Part shown: in pieces, positions 1-12,800 of the stretch | How positions within the stretch are numbered: the stretch's first letter is position 1 | Layout of the letters: each line of letters begins with the position of its first letter | NCBI GenBank assembly: GCA_949987705.1 | Contig: OX465282.1 | Coordinates: forward strand, 12,822,501 to 12,886,500 | Origin: Thereva unica | Lineage: Eukaryota; Arthropoda; Insecta; Diptera; Therevidae | Length of the DNA: 64,000 bases | Reading direction: 5' to 3' | The notes under the pieces: generated by a model | What the model was told of the DNA's origin: nothing | Database searches by the model: none | Seen by the model: the letters and a program-made list of their open reading frames with translations, nothing else | Translations under genes and position numbers: made by a program

Positions 1-155
1 AACTCGTGAAGTTATGAAGTAAAGAATCTTGTTTTAGGCTAGATTTATTTTCTTATATGTATAAAGAGCAAATTTGTAAATGTGGAGTTAAATGCTAGAC
101 GCGATGAGATTGAACTCTAAATTTGCTAGTCATGGCTTTCAGGGTTTAGTGTATC

Positions 156-387
156 TAAGGGTCAGTGCACTATGCAGCGTAGATGATAAAGTAGAGCATA
201 AGCGCGCGTACTCGCTTGTAGAACTCTGAATGGGTTTTAAATGGGTGTGTGCATAACGCCGCCTCGCTTTCTTCTAGCAGAAAAAGCGAGCTGCGTTATG
301 CGCACGTCAATTTAAAACCCATTCAGAGTTCTATAAGCGAGTATGCGCGCTTATGCTCTACTCGTACGCGTAGTGCACTTACCCTAA
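156..387. mobile_element. Palindromic MITE-like element
   Basis: The two halves are inverted copies. The ends are taagggtcagtgc and gcacttaccctaa, and the inner arms contain gagcataagcgcgcgtactc and its complement. The loop is about 25 bp. No clear target duplication was found, so the superfamily is unknown. Bases 1-155 show nothing. Confidence 0.6.
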
Positions 388-429
388 GCCGACGAAGAGA
401 ATAAGGTTACCCTAATGTTGAGCTCACAC

Positions 430-638
430 CACACCGACTTTTGTCAGTAAAGATTTCTATAGGTTTATGCCAGCCAGACAATATCGGTGCGTTAGAAAAG
501 TGGGATGGTGATGGTGGACGATACAGACATAGCAACTTAGCACTCTATAGAATTTTGTCTGCGCAAGACAACACTACTGATTGGAGTGCAGACTTGCCCT
601 TCGTCTTGTTAAGCATTCGATCGGAAATCAAGACCAAG
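430..638 (+). pseudogene. Ty3/gypsy-like integrase remnant
   Basis: Residues DNTTDWSADLPFVLLSIRSE (567-626) resemble the conserved W..LP.VLLGLR segment of gypsy-type integrase C-terminal cores. The sequence upstream is frameshifted and the copy is cut by the MITE at 638. It has no long ORF and is inactive. The class call rests on one short block. Confidence 0.45.
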
Positions 639-981
639 GGCCGGTTCGTGTATGTCGAAAAAGAAATTTTTTTTTCGTCTCGGGTTCGCATAGGTCGAAA
701 AATTGAAAATTTTCGTCTGAAGCCGACGAAAGGCACTCGAAAGGTCTTGGGCTGTCGAGTTTTTGCCTTATTATGATTAATAACTTTCAAATAATAAATA
801 GTTGTATATTTTTACAGCAGTTGTTGTAACATTTTTCGTGTTTCAATATTGTGGTTTCTATCGAGGATACGAAAAAATTTCTTTCGACCTATGCGAACGC
901 TAAAATTTTCGTCGACAAAATTTTTCAACTTCAATTTTTTTTTCGTACAATTATCGTCGTTCGCCATACACGAACCGGCCC
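638..981. mobile_element. Non-autonomous TIR element (GGGCCGGTTCG ends)
   Basis: The ends are ggccggttcgtgtatg and its complement catacacgaaccggcc. The inner arms (ttcgcataggtcgaaa) are also inverted. At 344 bp it is similar in size to the GGGGCCG element at 11634, with which it shares the first bases. No target duplication is evident. Confidence 0.55.
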
Positions 982-1184
982 CAGCTTACATCTTAAATCT
1001 GAGACTCCTCAATTCAATGTCCATCTCAACTGATGAAAATCCGAAGATTGAGAATTTTCCACTCGTTAGTTTAAAAGGATGTTTTAAGGTAACAGCCCTG
1101 GAGGACTCCTAAGTTTTCATACGAGTTGATCGTATACGAAAACCTTTCGAACTTCAATACGAGTGTGAAATCATTATTGCGACC

Positions 1185-2010
1185 CGCAACTTACGGGGAA
1201 CTTGAACAATTGGCTAAATTACTTAAATGGCACCAGTGTTTCTGATAAAGATGCCTAGATCTTTGCAGACTTAAATAATTAACACCAAATCGTGAGTTGT
1301 GCAAAACGATATCCGGACGTTAAAGGCCACAGAGCCCATCTCCTTAGCCTGTTTCTTACAACAAATCCAAATCGTTACTCTATCTAGGTTAGCTCACCCC
1401 TTGGCAATTCGGACCACAACTTAGTCAGCGCTAATTTCCCATACCCATCTTCTATCCTAACCAGCACAGTTCTCAAAAGAACTTTCTGGCGCTATGGTAA
1501 AGCCAACTGGTTGGGATATATTCGCTTTTTTCAAGCCACTGACTGGAATTTGAGTTTCCGCGGTGCCTGTGCGAACTATGCCGCTCTCTGTATTTTCAAA
1601 ATAATACGAGTAGAAATGCGCTTGTTCAATCTTCATGTTACCAAATCTATAAAGCCTAGGCAAAATAGATGATTTAATTGAGAGTATATGAACCCAAATA
1701 AAGCTAAGGAAGCCGCCTATAGAGCGTACAGATGTTCTTCAAATGAGTCACTTCAGCGTGAGTATATTAAGTTAAGAAATATCTGCATCATCAGAAAGGT
1801 CAGATCATCATTTGATAACAGGTTCAGAAGTAAGATTGGTCGGTATTGGCTATTCATTGGTATCGACTCAGTTCTAAGGAACTGGATTGCAAGCTTTCTT
1901 TCTGGCCGTTCAATCAAGGTAGTCTTGGATGGCGTTCCTCAAGGGTCGATTCTCTCACCAGCTCTCTTTCTAATATTAATGATCTGTTCTGAATCTCTTC
2001 CCACTTAACG
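1185..2010 (+). pseudogene. LINE family A fragment (endonuclease plus RT palm piece)
   Basis: Broken frames read like the 29730-32345 LINE: endonuclease motifs SSPLGNSDHNLVSANFP and FWRYGKANWLG, a linker EAAYRAYRCSSNESLQREYI, then an internal deletion straight to the RT block NWIASFLSGRSIKVVLDGVP. Several frameshifts and stops make it dead. Bases 985-1185 show nothing I recognise. Confidence 0.75.
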
Positions 2011-2029
2011 GGTCAAAAGGAAATCATAG

Positions 2030-3510
2030 CAATGGAATTATCGAAAAGCAAAATATCAGTTGCTGCGCTATCGGAACTACGATTTGCCGGATCCGGGACA
2101 TTGACGATGGTCCCGCCAACAATCGAAGAAACGATGACGTTTTACTATGGGTTTATGGTCGATCGACAGGCTCCCAGAAAAGTTATCGCATTCCAACCGA
2201 TATCCGAGCGCCTGGCGGTTATAACCATGGATGGAATAAGTGTACATCGTATCCGTTAATAAGCCAACCGAGAGCATCTCTGATACGAACAAGGACGAAT
2301 TGTACGATCATCATCAACAGACACTGGATACGATACCTCGAACCGAATTAATCATACTCGCGAGGGATTTTAATGCACATTCAGGTGCAGGTCGAACTAG
2401 CTGGGAAGGAACGATGGGCAAATTCGGAGACGGAGTAATTAACGACAACGGGTTACGCCTCCTTTCATTTGATCGTTGGCAACAGCATCTTCCGTCATCC
2501 ACTCACTCAAACACCAACTTACCTGGCGAAATCCATCTGGCAACGACTCGGCGATGTTAGACTACGTTTTGATCAACGTAACATTCTGTTCGACGCTCAA
2601 AGACGTACTTGCAATGCGTAGGCCCGATTACGGATCGGACCATTATCTTGTTCGAGCGAAATTACAGATCTGATTACAAAGAGCGATGAAAACGGCGTCA
2701 TCATCAGCCAAGAAGAATTGGGCATGACTATACGACCAGACCATCCGGCGAAAGTTGCAAATGGCATTATCCAACAAATTCGCGGCGCTCGCGATGTCGA
2801 AGAAAGGTAATTATCGTAATCCATTGTGGGATGTGCAATGGAGTTGTGTCATCGTAAACCGAAGTACGTCGATTTGAAGCAATACCGAGGATTGGACAAA
2901 GAAGTTCGACAGAAAATTAAATCGGAACGAAAAGCGTCCTGGAATAACGTTGCGGCCGACATGGAAGAAGCGTGATGTTGTGTCTTTTCCCAACAGCTCC
3001 ACGTCTTCATAACACACATATGGTATTCGGATCGTATCCCGTCGGCGTGAAAGAGCGCGATCGTTGTGCCAATTTTAAAGAAAAGCAACAGTCGGCAAGA
3101 TTTATCGCGGTATTAGTCTCCTTTCGATCGTCGGCAAAGTATATGCGAAAATCATACAATCGAGGCTACAAAAAACATCGAGAGCAAATGAGTCGGAAAG
3201 AATAAGCGGGAAGCAACAAACGAACTGCCGTCGTTTTCATCGATTTGTTGCATCTTGTGGAGAGCCTTGGAAAGCGAACACGTGCCATTAAAAATCATCC
3301 AACTTCTCCAAACATCGTACGATGGCTCAACCAGCAGCGTTCGTATTGGCAGCGACATATCCGAGGAATTCCCGATTCAAACAGGTGTCCGACCAGGAGG
3401 TGTCGTTTCGCCACTTCTCTTCAACGTTTTGATTGACGCGATTATGAGCGGCACCGATAGCAGCGTATCTGTTGCGTGGACCTGCCGGTCGAACCGTCAG
3501 CTAAGATCAA
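2030..3510 (+). pseudogene. LINE family B (RTE-like) remnant
   Basis: The endonuclease piece shows TELIILARDFNAHSG and NPSGNDSAMLDYVLIN (catalytic-type GDFNA and DY..SDH motifs, SDHYLV at 2636). An RT piece follows, [20 protein letters not shown] then [20 protein letters not shown]. Stops and frameshifts are frequent. The end carries the family 3' signature (cgaaccgtcagctaa, then aagaagaagaa). It closely resembles craniofacial-development-protein-2-like RTE ORFs (recalled similarity). Confidence 0.75.
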
Positions 3511-3580
3511 AGAAGAAGAAGAATACAACTCGTATATCTGGGCTGACACCACAAAAACCACTTTGGCTTGGTTGGACAAG
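3511..3580 (+). pseudogene. Tiny LINE family A fragment
   Basis: About 70 bp reading EYNSYIWADTTKTTLAWLDK, matching the RT thumb of family A (compare EYNSHIWAGAPKTTLACLDK at 29240). It lies directly after the family-B tail and about 20 bp from the exon-13 splice donor. Confidence 0.6.
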
Positions 3581-3603
3581 ATAATATATAATAATTTACT
3601 TAC

Positions 3604-3889
3604 CCGTAAAATTATCAACCGCCCTCTGATATTCCAATTGACTTGGATTTTGTCTAGCTAACCATTCAGCAATTGGCTTATCCTTAAAAGATCCAGTTAA
3701 ACCATATTCAACCTGTATTTTCCTTAATGTTTCAGCATTCGAAACTAATTCGATCATTCCCTTCTTATATCCGGTAGGAACACAATTAAAGGTAACCATT
3801 TTAAGATCAAGTCCTTCTGCTAACCATAGCTTATCCATTATTCTGACTAGTTGGATTGTTAGCATATCTTGTTGTAAATCATCACCACA
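3604..3889 (-). CDS. Pi3K68D: Pi3K68D-like exon 13 (kinase N-lobe, last exon in window)
   Basis: Codes [20 protein letters not shown] through [20 protein letters not shown] to QRAVDNFT, the classical class II N-lobe and hinge block. A consensus donor (ACGG|GTAAGT, phase 1) shows transcription is expected to continue left. Nothing resembling the catalytic-loop exon is found between base 1 and 3603, which is filled by LINE, gypsy and MITE sequence. Confidence 0.96.
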
Positions 3890-6800
3890 CTATTTTACAT
3901 GATAAATTATTAAGTTTTGCAATAAAATATGTTTTTTAATAACACAAACCTTAAATATTGCTGGTAGTATAGTACGATCTGGACCTAAGAATGTTATCTT
4001 TAATGGTAACGTATTTGAATTGAAGTAGCTGCATCCACGAACATTAACTCCGCTCACTTCAAGACCAGGTCCTAGTGGCAAGGATGTTGGGGTTTCTAAT
4101 AATATTTGATTAACCGATTCCATGCCTTGGATAAGTGATTTTTGTCGTAGTGACTCTTTAGATAGTTTAACTGATTGTGCGACTTCTGCTAAATTCTTTA
4201 AGAGAAAAATATGTAAGAAAAATGTTTTGAAATACATTCAACTATACTTACTTTGCACATCATATTCTGAGATAAAAATCTTGATAGTAATTTTTCTCCA
4301 CAAATAGCTAATAGTGATCTTAACATCATCTTATTACGTCTATGATATCTAGCTTCTGTTATAAGAGATTCATCATATTCTGTTGAATTTGAATCGATTG
4401 AATTTTGCGGTGCATCACCAGGCAAACTATGCACTAACAGCCAGTACAAATGATGTGCTATACGCGGTGATTCTAGTGATTTACACAGTAAAAAATTAGC
4501 CATAGGTGATGCCTCATATGTATCATGCTTCAGTGCTTGGAGTAATTGCGGTAAATAATCAACTAATTGATCATTTGGCATTGCTGATATCCATTCAACA
4601 GCTTTAGCTCGTACTTCTAAATCTGGATATCTTGGCAAGAATAATTCTAGTGCTTGCAGTGGGGATAGTGGATACCATGATTTTAGTAGAGAATGCAAAT
4701 CGATTAGACTAGCACAGTCCCATTTTAAAGCGGCATGCAAAACTTTTGGTAAGGCATGCGGGAAATTTTGTAGATAATGACGCTTTTCCCAGAATACTTC
4801 TCGCTTATCAAGAGCACCCGGATAACCTTGCTCGGCTGTATCGAGCAGCTCTTGCTGTAGATTACAATCTAAGCTATTAAAATCAAGCTTTGGAGCTGGT
4901 GGTGGCTCTTTTAGTGGATCAGGAAATACTATTCTAGCCCCATAGCTTGGAACTTCAATACTTAATACTGGACAAATATTTGGCTGTGGATGACAACCTT
5001 TTGCTGGTGCTGGACCAAGAAATTTATCAGTAGTTGGTGGCCAAAATGATAATAAATAAGTTCCGCAAATCATTTCCCTGAATAAAATGAATCAAAATTT
5101 ATTGTTTAACAAAAATAAAGAACAAAAAATAAATCTCTTTTACCTCTGAAAATCAAATAACTGAATTGCACACCAACCAAGCTCTGTTTGAATTCTTTTC
5201 CTTTCAACATTACCATCTGATGATGATGATTGCTCATTTTCCGCCGGCTCATCTGTGCATCCAAATAATATAAAAATCAGTCTTGACTCTCTTGGTAACG
5301 AACTTATTAAAATAGGACCATCTTCATCAAATGTTACCCATGCATCGAACTTTAATCGTGGAAATAATCCACCGCTAGTATCATTCGAACAATGTGCCAC
5401 GCTTGTTTTTGAAATGAAACGTGTCCCATGACATATTTGTACACCAAGCGAATAATCGTCATATTTCCAATGTGGTGGTGGACGATGAAGGCAGCATATA
5501 TTAATAAAAATTTGTTTTGATACATGTGATACTGATAATGGAGCTGGAGAATAAAAAACAGATATTAATATTCCGAACACTTAAAAACAAATAATATCCC
5601 TTACTAGTTGAATAATCATAAGATTTAACGCAAAAATCTACTCTAAATGCATTTGTATAAGTATCGATAAGCTCTTGTATAGCCTCACGTATTTGATTAC
5701 ACTTAAAATGAATTTGATCCATAATAGTTTTGGGTCGTATTGTTACTTCAGCATAATCACCAGATTCTGATATAATATCTGGTGTAGTTTCTGTTGCATA
5801 AGAATAAACAACTTGCCCAGCAGAGCATATATTCTTTAAATCCGTTATATAACCAGCAAGTTCTAGTGTATCAATAGATCCTAACAGTGCACATATATGC
5901 TTTACACCCTGAACAACACCAGAACATGATAGTATAGTTCGTGAGTTAGCATCTGTTGCTGTTGATTCCAATTTATCGATTTCTGTTTCTAGAGTTTCTA
6001 AAGTCACAAAAACAAATTGTTATTATGTTAAATAATGAAAAAAATATGAAAAATTGTAAATACCTATCAAAATCATCATATTGTCATATGTAATTGCAGA
6101 ATCATGCTCATTTGGTAAAACATCTTCTGGCTTTAATTCTGCATCTCTTAGATCATCTCTTTTTGTTCTTGCTATTGCAAGCATATTAGCTTCTGTTTTC
6201 GGGCAAATTCCTAGCTGAACATCTTTTTCTAATTTAATGCTATCATGAACACATTCTAGCTGACTCAGTTTAGATGTAAGTGAAAGCCATTCGGTTACTC
6301 CAATGGGCTAAATGAAGAAGTAGTAGAAATAAATTATATGAATGTATAATACTAATTTGGTGGTATTTCAAAAATCTAAGAGTTTAATAGTGATTACGGG
6401 GAATGAACTTAATCCACCATAACTTTTTTTTACTTTTATGTTCCCCTGAAGTTTTCTATTGGAACGGTAAAACTGATAGAAAATTATACATATTAGAGGC
6501 ATACAGAACTCCGCAGTGGCCTGGTCCCAAACCCAGGATGTGAAAGGAGGAGGGTGGTCGATCTGCCGAATTGACCAGAATCGGGAAACCGAAGAAACTA
6601 GGCAAGAAACCGCATTTTTCAAAGCGGCACCGAACACCAACGTATCCGTTGCGGGGACTTCCCGCTCGGACCGCCAGATAATGGATCAAAGAAGAAGAAG
6701 AAGAGGCACATAGATATCGATGGGAACGAGGAAAATAGCAACATTGCAAAGCAGCGATCGACATACGATTTCTGAAGTCCTGAATCATACGAGAGGAGTC

Positions 6801-9800
6801 CGATAAGTACTTAGCCTCATCGCCCGATGGCGCCACGATGCAAGAGAAATTTACTATGGTGTGGTACATTCTCGTAGATGGCTACTGTCAAAACTCCTGC
6901 CGAATCGGACCCGTAGTTCTGTTTTGACCGCGTGTTCGCGAATTTTAGAACACTGGAAAAAGAGCAATATCGGTCGGTGATTCGATTCATGTTTTTGGAA
7001 GGGAAATCGCGTATCGAAATTAAAGAGCATCTTGGATGCAGTGTACGGTGACTCTTCTCCTTCGATGGCAACGGCTACGCTAAGGATAACGTGACAAACT
7101 CGTATTGGCAGACCACCGATTGAAGGTGCGCGAGATAGCTGAGACAGTAGACATCTCAAAAGACCGCGTGGATCATATCCTGCACGAAATATTGGGCATG
7201 AGAAATCTGTCAGCGCGATGGGTGCCGCGTTTGCTCACTCCGGACAACCACAGCCAAATTGGTCGACTTAGCTACCAACTGCTGCCCCATCCACCGTATT
7301 CTCCAGATTTGGCCCCGTGCGACTTCTTTTTGTTTCCAAACTTAAAAAAGTCACTCGCCGGCCAGAAATTTGAGTCGAATGAGGTGATTATCGCCGCCAC
7401 CGAGGCCTACTTTGTAGATTACCAGAAAACGTATTTTTCGGACGGGTTAAAGAAGTTGGAGTATCGCTGGGTCAAGTGTGTCGAGCTAAAAAGAGACTAT
7501 GTTGAGAAATAAATCGATTTTTTTCCAAAATTTTCGTTTTTCTTTTATAGGCTAAGTACTTATCGGACCGCCCTCATACTCAGCTATCGGTCGAGGGGTG
7601 GTAAGGAACCGCATCGATAAATAGGTCACCGAGATATACCATAAATGGTGATATGTGTTGAAAATTAAAAATTACCTTTCACCCTTGCATACCGATGGGT
7701 TATCATCCAGATTGACTAAGAGCAGCTTCACCAAAACCGTCGAGTGTAAAGACCGTAAACGAAATCGAAGAGAATTATATATTGTACGGAATAGTAATTA
7801 GATTATCCAAATAAAATATTATAACGTGTAAAGTACGGGTTTTTATTTCATGGGCCGAAACCCGGGAATTTTTTCACCCGGGAAATTTAAGACTTAATGG
7901 CTTCAGTAGCGCTGACACATTGTAATCATTATGGTCCATACTCGGACGGTTAAGAAGATTTCTCACCCTCATTCATCGCACTTATAGACGAGCCAACGCA
8001 GTGTTAGCTACATCCTCTTATTCGGATACCTTCTCTGGATTCTTATCCCATAGCTTACTACTATGCACCTCTCAATTAGGTGCTCTTACCGTTAGCCGCG
8101 ATCAATCTGTCGTCTTGGATTGAATTCAAATCTTCCGTGTTAGCCGTGATATTGAACTTAGTAGATTGAAAATATTCGATCACCTTATTCTCTGGGGCGA
8201 CAATTAATCAAGACGACGATTCGAAATTGCAGAGTTAGCCGCAAGCTAAAAAGGAAACCTCTCGCGCAGCCTTTTGCGCCATTACTTATGCAACGCCTGA
8301 TTGCGTCAAATCATTTCAAACCGTTGGGGCAGATTTTGCCGACCCTCCTTTTTCGCACGATGAAGTACCGAAAGCTGTCTACTGGCTCTTAGGCGATTTA
8401 TAGCAAGACGACAAGTTCCGCAGATTATATATTCTGATAACGCTAGGTCATTTAAACGCGCTGCAACGGGAATCAAGGAAATGCTTAATATAATTAATAG
8501 CGAACATTTTAATGGATTTTTAAGCAATCATGAAATTGCATCTCGCTTTATTGTGGAGCGCGCTCCTTGGTGGGTGGTTTCTGGGAACGATTAGTACGCA
8601 GTATCAAGGATATTCTGAAGGTTGCAATTTTGGAAAGCTACACTGTGTTTTGAACAGCTTTTCTGACGGAAGCTCAACGTTTTATAAATTTACGACTTCT
8701 TACATTTCAGATAACCCATTAGATTTGAGACCACTTACACCCGAGTGTTTCTTGCTGGGTACCTTCCAAATAGCTACAGACCTTAATGACACTACTAAAT
8801 TTGAGCTACGGGCGTTCGCTACACCAGTCATCTATGGAAGGAGAATAGGGTATCTTCACCTTTTAAGATCGGCCCATCATACACCCAGAGCCTTTTCGAC
8901 TGAAGTAAAATCTGGGGAGGTTATTTTGATGTATGACCCAGTCAAACCTCGCTTACACATGAAATTGGTACCGGAAGGCAGTCACCATTTTTCCACCTAC
9001 ATCAATTATATTTCCTCCAAGGGGAGTTTAGTCTTGGGATTTATAAAATGGTGGTCCAGGGAATTCAACAACCCATCATCACTAAGCATTTGTTCATGTT
9101 CTTAGTTAGGCCTTTATTCAAACGCGCCTCCCAGGTGTGGTCTCCTCACTACTCCTCCCAAGTTGGAAGAGTAGAATCGATTCAACGGAAGTTTGTCCGA
9201 TTCGTACTCAGTTACCTGCCTAGGGATGCCCCATTTATTCTTCCGCCTAATGAGAACAGGCTTAAATTACTCAACTTAAGCCCTTTGCATAAGCGTCGCG
9301 AGGTTATTGACGTTATATTCGTTCATCGGCTACTGAATGGCAAGGTGGACTCAGGTGTCTTACGAAGCCATACGGCATTTAGAGTGAGAAATAACAACTT
9401 GAGGGTGTACTTCTCTTGCATACTAACTCCTCTAATATCAATTAAGGCAAATAGGAACCTGTTAATCGCATGCTTGCAACTGGAATGGCTCTCAACAAGA
9501 ATCTTTTTAATGTTGCATGTCGGTGTACTCCACTCCTTCTTTCTTGTTGCACGCTTTTTTGCTAGAGTGTTTTGTATTTGTTTTTGTTTTTTTGTTATTT
9601 TATGTTTGCACGTTTTAGCTGAGCCACGGGACAGTGGTAAATGATTCACAGCGCAACAGAGAAGTACGCCTTCTGTGTAATTAATAAACGGGAATGCGAA
9701 CAGAGAAAGGAGAACAAAACTTCTCTTGCCTAAGGAATCAAAACTGCCACTCAGGCGTGAGTCGTGGGCAAACAAAAGATAAAAACGATGACTTCGGAAT

Positions 9801-12800
9801 TGGAATAATCGCAATGATAAGAAGTCGAAATATATTAAATTATAGAAAATTGAATTTCATGTGCCTAAGGCAAAACAACTTAAAATTTTATTTCAATAAA
9901 CAAATCATACTAAAAAAATAACTTACCTTAACCATAAAATCTGCAACTGTTCCAATTATTTTCCCCTCTAAAGCACAAAATACATGCATAATAACATGCT
10001 CTACAGTTGTGCTAACTAAAAAGAAACATTTAAAATTGTCAATTTAGTGTAAATAAATAAACAAAATAAAATTTATAGCAAAAACTTACTATCACAGGTA
10101 AATGCTACTGGTGAACCATATCCAGATATATTACCATCCTCATTTATATTACCACTATCACCTCGTAGTGCTTCAATAGCCGGATGAACAAGAAGCTTAA
10201 TACTTTTCTCTTCGGAATATTGATTATTAAATTCTGAGGCAATAACATGTCCAACATTTGTCTTAATATCGTTATACTTATATTTGGATCTTAGTTCCTT
10301 AACCATTCTATAAAAGGCCATCAGTTCAGGTTCTTCTGTTTTTCTATCGGTTATAGCTTCATATAATCTAGATGGATGTTTTCGCCTATCTAGTACTGGA
10401 TATAAATTTTGACCAGATGAGCTACTGCCGCTATTGCGTGGTGGTAAAGGTGGTGGAGATGTTGATCCATCATTATCAATTCCTAATGATATTTTCCAGC
10501 CAATTGATGGTGCCGCTGTTTTAAAAATGAATTTAGATTATTTGTTTTTGTAGTTTTTAATTAATTTATTAGACTTACTGTTCGGACTCATTGGCGTTCG
10601 ATCGGTTTTATTTACAGCTTCATAAACCGGATCAGAATATTGTGTTGTTCCAGAACTGTATAGGTAATCGAATGGATCATATTCAGCATAGTAAGATGTT
10701 GAACAATCAGAAGCGTGATAACCTAAAACAAGTGATTAACCTAAAACAATTAATTTATTCCAAAAAATTTTAATTGAATTTTTAACTATAATAATCAAAA
10801 ACAGTCAAAATTGAATTAAATTGAGAAAGCAGTTTTTCTATCGAACTTTTTTCCATTTGTATATTTTGTAAATGTTCAAAATATGATACAGACAGAAACA
10901 CTGATAGACTTCGCTTAAGTTTTATAAATAGAAAAGATTAATGAAAAATATATTTGACAAAAAAAAGCACAAAATCATCACATCTGAGAAGGCATTTTCA
11001 ACTTAATGCATCGGGACTTTATATTATGCATTTTTATTTTATTTACCCACATTTGGCTGTCACTCATATCTTAGTTCAAGACTGCACACAAAATTTTGTC
11101 TCAATCGGTTTGTGTGCGATTTTTTTTTTCTATTTTTAAAGTAAAATTTCGTGTAGTTTTGCAATATTACGTAAAAATTTGTTGTGAACAGTGTGTGATA
11201 ACAAAAAAAATATGGCACTTTTAATATTTTAATTAAATTTTTATAGAAGAAATAAATAAATGTTTTTTAATGTGGAATAAATTTTGTGTTATAAAATAGG
11301 TTCTTGGCACATTTAATTAATTTATTTACAGCGATAAATTGTAAAATATTTGGAAAAGTATTTTTAGTCGCGTTTGTGTTTTTTTGATGTTGTGAAGAAA
11401 CAAATTAATGTGTCAATTTTTAGAAAATGCATGAGTATGAGCCATGGCGCAAGACCTTTTTCTTATTTTCCTTACTCTGAGATTACAATAAATTTAAAAT
11501 TATTCGTGAACACTTATAGACACATTGGTTCCAAAAAGCCAATCTCTCCCCTTCATCTGTTAGTGCGTTTCCATAACAGCATGAGTTCTACACTTTTTCC
11601 AATTGTAATTCAGCAAGTATCAATTATAATTCAGGGGCCGTATTTGGTTTCTCGAGTCGATGGATCGACTCGACAATAAAAGCTTCTTGACTTTCTCTAT
11701 GTTTCATATTTTGCATCACGACCAAATCGACAGATAAGCGCGGCCATACAAAACCGTCAAATTGTGGTATTACTCCAAGGGCAGTAAACCACGTATATTT
11801 AATTAAAATATAAATTGTTATAAGTTTATTGCATGCATAAATTGCTTTTTAATAATGGTCAAACGTCTTGATCGACACATAAAGAGACGATATCGTGTCG
11901 CCAAATGCCAATTTTTCTTTATCGACAGAAGACAATGTCGACTCGAGAAACCAAATACGGCCCCAGTATCAATTGTAATTCAGATTAGTAAATTGTAATT
12001 TAGAAAGTATCAATTATAATTCAGAAAAATTCAACATTCATCCAATTGCAGCAATTTCTGCAACAGGAATTTTATGTATGGAACGCAAAAGATTTTAATT
12101 TGCTTCACAGTTAGCCTAAACATTCGCTTTATATCGTTTGCACAAAATGGGTTATCAACTGGGAGACTTTTAGAGATTGTGACAGATAACACAACTTAGC
12201 ATTGAAACAGTAACAATGGGACGATATCATGCATGGTGTCACAACTCTAATAAGGCCTGTCCCACTATATAGTTCGGAAGTGTGGACATTGAAAAACGCA
12301 GACGAAGCATTGATAGGAAGATTCGAAAGAAAAATCCTTCGTTTGATCTACAAAGGAATACAGGTTGATGGCGTTTGGAGGAGAAGATATAACTCAGAGT
12401 TGTATGAAATCAGTAAGATTCCAAACGTTGTTACAGTGATCAAAATAAACAGACTACGATGGATTGGTCATGTCCAACGAGGTGGGGAACGGAATCCGAC
12501 AAAGATAATGCTGGGGAAAGTACCGCCAGGAAAACGGAGACCAGGTCGTCCTAAGAAAAGATACATAGATGGCGTCTAGGATGACTTGAGATAGTTGGGA
12601 ATAAGAAACTCGAAAAGTCGAGCCAGGGATCGAGAATCATGGAGGCGAATGCTGGAGGAAGCCAAGGCCAACAATAGGCTGTGGAGCTCCTGATGATGAT
12701 GATCATGCATTATGTGGCTAGGGGAATATTTATTCTGTAATGAAAGAAATTATTTGGTCAATTTACTGCATCAATGAGATGAATATTGAAATTTTCTGAA

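Noticed and set aside
545..1112. Small ORFs at 441-776, 545-790 and 849-1112
   Set aside because: They read through the arms of a TIR element and a gypsy remnant; no family similarity beyond that.
1..3603. Remaining catalytic exons of the kinase gene
   Set aside because: I looked for DRHNDN, DFG and PX motifs on the minus strand and found none; the region is LINE, gypsy and MITE sequence.
8530..9105. Secreted protein with signal peptide (191 codons)
   Set aside because: The leader is a +1 reading of the BEL/Pao integrase motif, and the rest is BEL/Pao C-terminus plus LINE RT. Not a host gene.
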